DNA from: Adiantum capillus-veneris
Taxonomy: Eukaryota; Streptophyta; Polypodiopsida; Polypodiales; Pteridaceae
Assembly (NCBI GenBank): GCA_014529385.2
Contig: CM043944.1
Location: 82,565,884-82,629,883, forward strand
DNA length: 64,000 nucleotides
Reading direction: 5' to 3'
Made by a program: the position numbers and the translations under genes. The notes beneath the pieces were generated by a model, which searched no databases, was not told the origin of the DNA, and saw only the letters and a program-made list of their open reading frames with translations. Below are positions 56,591 to 64,000 of this stretch, piece by piece; positions within the stretch are counted from its first letter, which is position 1; each line of letters starts with the position of its first letter.

Positions 56591-59029
56591 GCTATATTGT
56601 ATGAGTGCCCCTGATGCCAATGAGCACCCAATAGAAATTGCCACATTAATAGATTACAAAATTCAAGTAGACAAATATGTATCCTTGTAGCATTCTTATT
56701 AAAAATATAGGTTGTCAAGTCTAGCCTATTGCACAAATATTTGTCTAAACAAAGAGTGCTATAGAGGTAGCCTGATAATATATGTAGGTGAACATTTTTA
56801 CACTAGTGACCCATTTTCACACTGGTGACTTAATAGAGGTAATGGAAATGGTAATTGGCATGCGGGATATATTACATCAAACAATGCAATCACTAGGCTT
56901 GATTAGATTGCCCAGCTTTTTATTTGCTTGAGAAAAATCGCTTAGTGTTTAGGAAAACTTGGCTTCATGTTGATGATGTTACCGATGCATTTACATGGTG
57001 GGAATGAAAAAGCCTATGGAATTGTAGGCATGATGATGAGAATGAAAAAGCCATATGCTCCATCAATTATGTAAATGCTGTGTCCACTTCTTAAAGTCGT
57101 GAGGGAATACATAAAATAATTAAAGAGCAAAAATTTCAATCTAAAGCTAGTCAAGTGAAGAAACTATTTGAGTTGAGCATCACCATCTCAATCGGTGGTA
57201 TATATATAGATAGTGCTCTCCTTCCCATCCTCTATTGTGACGCCTATAGCAACGGTATCTTCTTTATGCTAATAGCGACGTTTTTAGCAACGTCGAGGAT
57301 AAAACTGTCCCCATTTATTATCATCACTAAGGCCATCACAAGCATTAAGAAACTCTTGTGTGGATCCACGCTTGCTAAAACGAACTCCATGAGTTCCTAT
57401 GACAACACGTGACAAACAAAACCCTACATGTAGGTGCATAACTGCATAATGCAAAAAGTTTTTTTAGACACTACAACGCAAAATACTTTCCTCCTACATG
57501 ACCTTGTCATGTCTCTGAAGAGAAAAAAAGGTGAAAGCATTCAAGCTGACACATCCTACTTAGAAAATTCAAGCAAAGTATATTATAAAATGGATTAAAA
57601 CCAAATCACATGCGTACTTGGTGGTTGAGCATAGTGTTCAATTACTTATAGTTAAATGCACATGCCCAAATCTCCCAATCCAAACCTCTTGGTTAAAATC
57701 GAGAATGTCAAACCCCTTGGTTAGATTCTATATGAAAACTGCTCAACCTAGCAGCCAACGATGACCAACTTCTCCTGTGTCTGATAATGATGGAAATCAA
57801 CTTTGGAAGTTGAACTTGTCCACTACCCCTTGGAAGATTGCAAACTTCTCTCCTTGAAAGAACAACTGTGACTTCAAAAATGATGAAGTGATTGTGTATT
57901 AGCTGGGTCATACCCTTGAAAATACCACTCCTAGTGACACAATCAGTGCTAGAACTAAGCAACAACTCTGCTTAAGTTGAAGTTTATTCACAACTGAATC
58001 TTAAAATGATCATATCTCTCCACCACAAACATAAGAGAATGATTTCTAACACCCCAAAGAAAGTAGTCATACTAGATATTCTTGGGTTTGCAATAATTGG
58101 TTACTTGTTGGGAGGCTCTCTTAATATATTCATGTCTCGCATGAAATATGTGCTTGATAGCGAGACAATGCCTATTTGCTATCCAAAGAAAGCATCATTT
58201 GTATTGCCAACAGCTTGGGCACAAAAATTGCCCGCTATTATAATTATATACAATGATCACAAGATAATATACCAACCTCAACTTCTTTTAAATAAAGTAG
58301 CTGATGTTATAGCGGGAGCATGAACCATGCTTGAGTGGAATGAGTCCACAATTTTGGCATGCCATGCATGCATATTAAAAAAAAAGTGTGATAAGCCCTT
58401 GGTTTCAATGACGGTCTCCACAATGTGAGTGGATGTCATACGTGCCTTGCATGCTGTGTCTCGGCATGGATACATCACAATTGGTGATTGCAAACCATAA
58501 TTATGAGCTTATATCCTCTTAGTGACAAACCATAAATGTGTGCGCCATTATCCTTGATCCTAAATCAATGGATAGTATTGTGGCATAGAATAGATGCCTT
58601 GCTTTGCAGTAAGTCAGTCAAAGCACTTCGCTTTGCACAACAGAGAAATATTTTTCAAATGAAAGGCTAAAGACATAAATACAAGTAGAACCTGAAATGT
58701 CTAACCTTGTCACCCCTTTGAGAAGAGTTGCCTTTGTTTGGAGCCGACTCGTAGCCATAAATGGTGAAATTTTTGGGGTGTTGGAAAATTTACCCTCCAT
58801 GCCCTCGTGGCTTGTTTCATACTGACCTCCAATAAGGAGGTAGACATGTTACCAAAGTTTTTCCAAGTTCGTATGCTAATAGCATGCTCCAAACTTTGGA
58901 AGCTTCTAGGCAAAATGTCCCAAAGTGAAGCCTTGCTTCACAAACAAAACAAAAGCGTTGTCAAAATTTTCATGGAAAGGATAGTTGTAACACACTCCTA
59001 AATCATGCAATTCATACATGCTCAGCTAC
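56591..59029. other. Unassigned noncoding sequence
   Basis: No recognised protein motif. One plus frame at 58006-58323 (105 codons, with a hydrophobic stretch DILGFAIIGYLLGG) is open but matches nothing known to me. Confidence 0.45.
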
Positions 59030-59480
59030 TCCATTCATACATGCTCAGCTACTCCATTTTTGGCTAGGTGTGTATGGCACGATAAACTCCTATTGAATCC
59101 CTCTCTTTGTATAGAAGTCTTTCATGACATATTCTCCACCGTTATTAGTCCTCAAGCCCTTAAGCTTTTGCCTGAATGATTCTTAACAAGTGCAAGGAAC
59201 TTCTAAAACGTAAAGAATACCTCATCCTTATGTTTTGAAGGGTAAACCCCCACCTTTTGAGTAGAAACATCTATAAATATTACAAATTAACTAGCCCCCC
59301 TAGATATTTTGTTAGCATAGGACCACATACGTCACTATGTACAATCTTTAGTGACTCAACACACCTTCGTTCTTGTAAAATGGATATCAATGCTCGTGGT
59401 TGTAATTTTGCTGGTTGCCATCATAAAATTGGTATATTTTCCTTGCTTCCTATTATAATTAGCCACAATTTTAAATCAAA
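59030..59480 (-). pseudogene. Copia integrase remnant
   Basis: Minus-strand frames read VHSDVCGPMLTKYLGG, FIDVSTQKVGVYPSKHKDEV, NNGGEYVMKDFYTKRGIQ and FIVPYTPSQ, the copia integrase core in order, with stops between. A 24-bp tandem duplication (about 59012-59059) lies at its end. It belongs to none of the other copia copies recognised here. Confidence 0.78.
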
Positions 59481-59895
59481 ACCTAAGTGATATCTTGCAA
59501 TTAATCTCTAATCTACATTATACTCTTTTATTATCATTAAGCTAATTTTATTTGCACTCAATGCACTTGGTTCTAGCTTGCAGTAATCTTTATCTATAGC
59601 TAAAAGTCCAATGCTTTCTTGGTCTCCCTTGGAACATAGCGCAATGGGATAGTGTTGCAATTCTCTTCAATATTATCTTCTCCAAATTATTAACACTACA
59701 AAGAGTTAAAAGTTTAATGCTTTCTTCTCCCTACAAGAGCTTAGCACTACTTTGTAAGCCCTTTGCATTCAAGTTGTTATTGCTACTTGTCAAGCCAAAA
59801 ACTCGGAGCTCGGTACATAGAGCTCATGTATCAAGGTGGCAAGGGGCTAAACTCTATAAGCCACAAGGGGTGAGAGATTGAGCTTTCTAGGAGCT

Positions 59896-59952
<57 letters not shown>

Positions 59953-59956
59953 GCAT
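59481..59956. other. Noncoding sequence with (AG)n tract
   Basis: (AG)n at 59899-59950. No gene seen. Confidence 0.7.
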
Positions 59957-59984
59957 GTTAATTTAACACAGATTGACAGTTGCC

Positions 59985-60570
59985 ATATTTTTCAGTAGTT
60001 TGTAACCTTATGTATGCCATGGTAGCGATGAGACTAGAGATTGCTTTTGTAGTGGGAGTGGCTAGCAGATTTATAGAAAATCCTAGAAAAAAGAATTGGG
60101 AATCAATGAAATAGATTTTGAGATATCTGAAAGGTACGACAGGCAAGTGCTTATGCTTTGGGAATATGATGCATCCATTGTGGGTTATGTGGATAGTCAA
60201 AGATCCACGTCCGGCTATGTATTCCTATTTGCTAGAGCATCCGTGTCCTAGAGACCGTGTCTCCAAAATTGTACATCATCTTCCACCATACAGGTAGAGT
60301 ATATGTGGTAGTTTCTTATGCTAGCAAGGAATCTGTGTGGCTAGCTCACCTAGTGGGAGATCTTAGCATTATTTAGACTCCACTGTTGCATTGTGACAGT
60401 CACAGTGTGATTGCATTAGCAAAGACCCCATGTTTCACTCCAAGTCAAAACACATAGAAGTCCCTTATCATGAGATACATGACATATTGGCTAGCAAGCA
60501 CATTGAGCTAGTGAAGGTTCATACGGATGACAACCCTGCATATACTCTCATGACGAAGAGCCTACCCTGA
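59985..60570 (+). pseudogene. Copia G RNase H remnant
   Basis: Plus-strand frames give NLMYAMVAMRLEIAFVVGVA, RYLKGTTGKCLCF, QRSTSGYVFLF and SKHIEVPYHEIHDI, copia RNase H motifs in order. The frame shifts at several points. RT, integrase and gag are absent; an (AG)n tract lies directly left. Confidence 0.8.
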
Positions 60571-60682
60571 GAGCGGTCCCACATTGCATGGAGATAATGG
60601 GTGTAGGGTGAAGCCTCAAGCTTGCTTCATGGCTATACAAATTTACATACCTACATATAGCCCTTTGGGCCACATTGGCCTT

Positions 60683-60694
60683 CAAGTGGGAGAT
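60683..60694 (+). promoter_or_regulatory. Copia G polypurine tract
   Basis: CAAGTGGGAGAT precedes TGTTAGGGTCC. Confidence 0.75.
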
Positions 60695-60890
60695 TGTTAG
60701 GGTCCATGCCAACTGGCCGGACACCCATCACACTAATCGCACTAACCTTATTTATTCTTTTGATTTTATAGAACAATAAGAGTAGTGAGGCATAATTCCA
60801 AATCCTCATTGAGAGCTCCGCCAACACTTTGTGTGTCTACTCTTCTTCTCCTGTCACTCTCCACACACCACACACTCTATAGATGAATCT
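60695..60890 (+). repeat. Probable copia G 3' LTR
   Basis: Starts TGTTAGGGTCC after the polypurine tract. The end is uncertain; a CACACCACACA stretch near 60875 is a candidate. Confidence 0.5.
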
Positions 60891-63800
60891 AAAGGTAGAC
60901 ATATATAAAGCTACATTGGAGAATGTGTCATGGATGAGTTAGGGTAGCTCATATGTCCACAAACAAGCTCTTCAAATAAAAAATAGTAAGAAACCATTCT
61001 GGGAGTGATAATCTATCATGGAAAGGAATTGTAATCTTCCATATATGAAGACCACGTTTTTTACAAATTTTGTACTGGTGGTGACTTTTGGGCAATGCAG
61101 GAGACTCCATAAGACCTATACAAGCTTAGATCTTGACCTTTATGATATTGATACCAATCAATACTTACAAGAAATTGTGCTCTGATGCTTAATACAAAGG
61201 TTATTGTTTATGGTTACTTTGTAGTAAGGCACTTGTGCTTGTTGTGTATTGATAGTTTGTTATATTTTTGTCTATCTTCTTGACTGATTAAGTTGGGTCA
61301 CTTAGGAAATCATCATGATGGTGTGGTTTAGCATCATCATGAAAGTTGGGATAGTTGGACTTATTTTATACTTGGTTGATGTGCTTTGTGGTTAGTGGTT
61401 GAACTAACGTATGAATAATTGAATTATAGGTTGCAGCTAGGGGAGGTTTGTGGAGCAGTCCCACATTTTGTCATAGTTGCTTTCATGGCTGCTACCCAAT
61501 AATTTAGTTTGTACATACACTTAGCTTTGAATAAGTAAGTTTAGAAATAATGCCCGTGCAAAGCAACAGTTGTAAATATGTGGATGAGAGTGACATGCAT
61601 GTAAAGAGGGGATCGACACAAGTTTATTTTTTATGAAATCAAACACCCAAGTTAAAAGACTTGTCTTGTGCACTTTAGGGGCTATGTTTAGCCTATTCTT
61701 GTCTCTATTCTACGTGCTTTTAAGCTATGTATCTTGTCAACATCTTACAATATAATTCTCATCCTAGTGTGCTGTCATGGCTGATTGATTGCGTGTGTGT
61801 GTAAATTTGTGGGTAAGACCAACTTTCAACGTTAAATTTTGGATTTTTAAATTTGAAGCTTAATAATGCATATCAAATTTGGAAAATTAAAATTTTATTA
61901 GCACTAATTGGATCTACAATCAATGAATCTTTCTTCAAATTGTGCTTATTGACAATTGAAATCGGCATGGAAATTTTTTTGAGCCCTATTTGCTGATTTT
62001 TGTTGAATTTGTGAAGAAGAAGAAGCAGGATCAAGGAAATTGAAGAAACGGTTGAAGAAAGCAAGAAGATGGTGTAAAATTTTGAGATTGGCGAGCCTTG
62101 GAAGGGTTTTGAAAGAAGTAGATTATGGCTTAAGAAGAGAATAAAAGTTTTGTAGCTATCAAATTTGCTTGGAAAAGAAGGAGGTGAAGTTTATATTTGA
62201 CAATCTTCGACAATAATTTCAAGAGACGTCAAGTATCCAATTCGACGAGTCTCAAACTCAACCTCTTGATTCAAGTGGGGGGTTGCAAGACCTAATCCCA
62301 CAAACCTGTTTAAGGCGTCTCAAATTCAAGGCCCCTTATTGAAGAGGAAGCCAGGAAAGATCCCTCTACCACCAAAGATCCCCTTATTCAAGAGGACGTC
62401 ATGAGAGATCCCTCTACCACCAAAGAGCTTGGCTATTGTGGGAGCCCACCGTGCACACAAGACAATGTGAAGATGACCTTCACCAACTTTCGTGCCACTA
62501 CCACCGATTGAGGTTGCCTCTGGTTTTTGAATGTTTTTGTCTTCTATCATGACCCAAGGAGCTGCAGAGTGCCCTGTACGAGTCACTTTCTGCTTACGAC
62601 ACCATATTTCTCCCCTCCAATTTGATAGGATAGCTTATCTTACACTCCAACTTGAGAGAATATGGAAATTACTACTAGTATGGAGGTACTACTTGGAGGA
62701 AAATTCTAGAAAATGTAATTGTTCTAAATCATGGTATGAATCTACTTAATAGCCACAACCTTTTAATATTAACACACTTGAAATTATATAAAGTCACAAT
62801 AGATAAATGGAAGATTTTGTCTCAATTTTGTTGGATGGTATCTGATTTGTTAAAGGGAGGGAGAAAACACTTGAAGTCCTCATTGTATTACTAGCACTAG
62901 TAAACTTTGAAAATTGTCCATACTCTATGATTGATTATGTAGATAATCCACAATTGATGACGAGAAATTGTTACATCTCATGCGTAATTGATGATCCCTC
63001 TCCTCTATCTTGACAAATACACATAGTGACCAAATCCTTACTTGTCATGATTGTAGATTTAATCCATAGTGAATAAGCCCTTGAAGGTATTTCCTTGAAT
63101 TATGAACCAAGATAGTCATCAATTTGATTGCCACCTGAGGAGGGAGGTAGGTAGGTTTTTCTCCTATGTCAAATAGGAAGCCATCAATTCTATAGTCATG
63201 CAAAGCAGGCCTTGCTAGGAACCAAACAAGTATTCATAAACCAACCAAGTACTGCTAGAAAAAGTCCTAAAACTCTATAAAGTTGTTTACATTTGTCTGA
63301 ACCAAATTCTATAGTGCCATAAACCATTCTAGTGTCATAAATCATCCCAAGCATTCTAGAAAGTTTGTGATAATTCAAAAGCCAATTAGACACTGTTAGA
63401 AAACACCAATGTGATGCTACAAACTAGGTTTCCTACAAACCAATTTTCTAGCACTACAAACCATCCCATCATGGCTACAAATCACTAAAACATCTTTGGA
63501 CTAGTCAAGCATTGCCTAAAACCAGACTTACAGTGATACAGACCAATCAAATTGGAAGAAAAGTGTTGTACATTTATAGTACTAAGAACAAATCCTGCAA
63601 TTATACAAATCTTGAAACAGTGTTAGAAAGAAGTTGAGCCCTGGTACATACCATTAAGCAGTGTATGAAAGCACCACAGCAGTAGAGCATCACCATAGTG
63701 GTGTGCAAGCTAGGAATAAATACTAAGAGGATCTCACATAGATAATTTGGAAGTAAGATACTATTGCTAAAAAGTGGTACACTTCCAACAAATACTAAAA

Positions 63801-64000
63801 CAGTAACAATAATGTTATAAATTGTATTAAAGAGAGAGGGTAATCTTCCAAACCTATGGTATGTCCAACATATGAGTAGGATGTTTGACATAAGTGTTTC
63901 TTCCTAGGTGCTTACGGCAAACATCTTTTTTTCGCGGAGAGACCCTTGTTTCCATAGTTCAAAACTCATAAACAAAGTGTTTCACTTCATGTTAAGGGTG
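60891..64000. other. Unassigned noncoding sequence
   Basis: Holds a two-copy 49-bp repeat (about 62331-62430, sharing GATCCCTCTACCACCAAAGA) and a loose repeat of CTACAAACCA-like words at about 63200-63560. No gene recognised. Confidence 0.55.

Overview
The window is a repeat-dominated stretch of a large land-plant nuclear genome. Almost everything with coding signal is a transposable element, present as broken, nested and partly duplicated copies. They comprise three LINE copies of two families, at least seven Ty1/copia or Ty3/gypsy elements or fragments, a hAT DNA transposon end with its short non-autonomous relative, and a fragment that reads like a Penelope-type reverse transcriptase. Long (AG)n/(CT)n tracts are frequent. 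Penelope-like elements, non-L1-type plant LINEs and very heavy repeat load suggest a non-flowering vascular plant (fern-like or conifer-like). That placement is inference. No rRNA, tRNA, organelle insert or bacterial feature was recognised.

Layout. 1-3993: LINE A (endonuclease end, RT, C-terminal Cys/His motif) with a 449-bp hAT-type MITE inserted in its endonuclease. 3994-12912: copia A, interrupted by a probable 1.5-kb solo LTR (6069-7542) and followed by two shrinking tandem copies of its pol-end plus LTR. 12913-13864: C-terminal end of a hAT transposase and the transposon's 3' end, whose terminus matches the MITE. 13865-15364: unassigned and degenerate repeats. 15365-22283: gypsy A plus a second, internally deleted unit sharing an LTR. 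22330-22830 (minus): Penelope-like RT fragment. 23442-23531 (minus): first coding exon of an importin-beta-like (SAD2/IPO7-8 type) host gene, the only ordinary gene seen, with its GC-rich 5' region on the right and intron 1 running left.

24190-33896: LINE B copy 1, carrying an unclassified 1.3-kb insert and a chromodomain gypsy element (27603-33503) with exact 5-bp target duplications. 33897-34539: 5' end of copia C. 34540-37607: gypsy F (minus; protease and RT start), with an LTR-like region to about 38540. 40327-47470: LINE B copy 2, split by copia D (40526-45630, minus), which carries a 230-bp inversion inside its RT. 50384-55922: copia E, the youngest element, with two 762-bp LTRs differing at fewer than ten bases and exact TATGG duplications. 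59030-60890: two further copia remnants. The remaining intervals hold microsatellites, small tandem duplications and unrecognised sequence.

The elements do not form a pathway. What they give is a relative insertion history, read from which element interrupts which: LINE B copies are older than the chromovirus, copia C and copia D inside them; LINE A is older than the MITE; copia A is older than the solo LTR; copia E is most recent. The importin exon suggests that much of the sequence left of 23441 may be intron, which would explain why TE insertions have been tolerated there.
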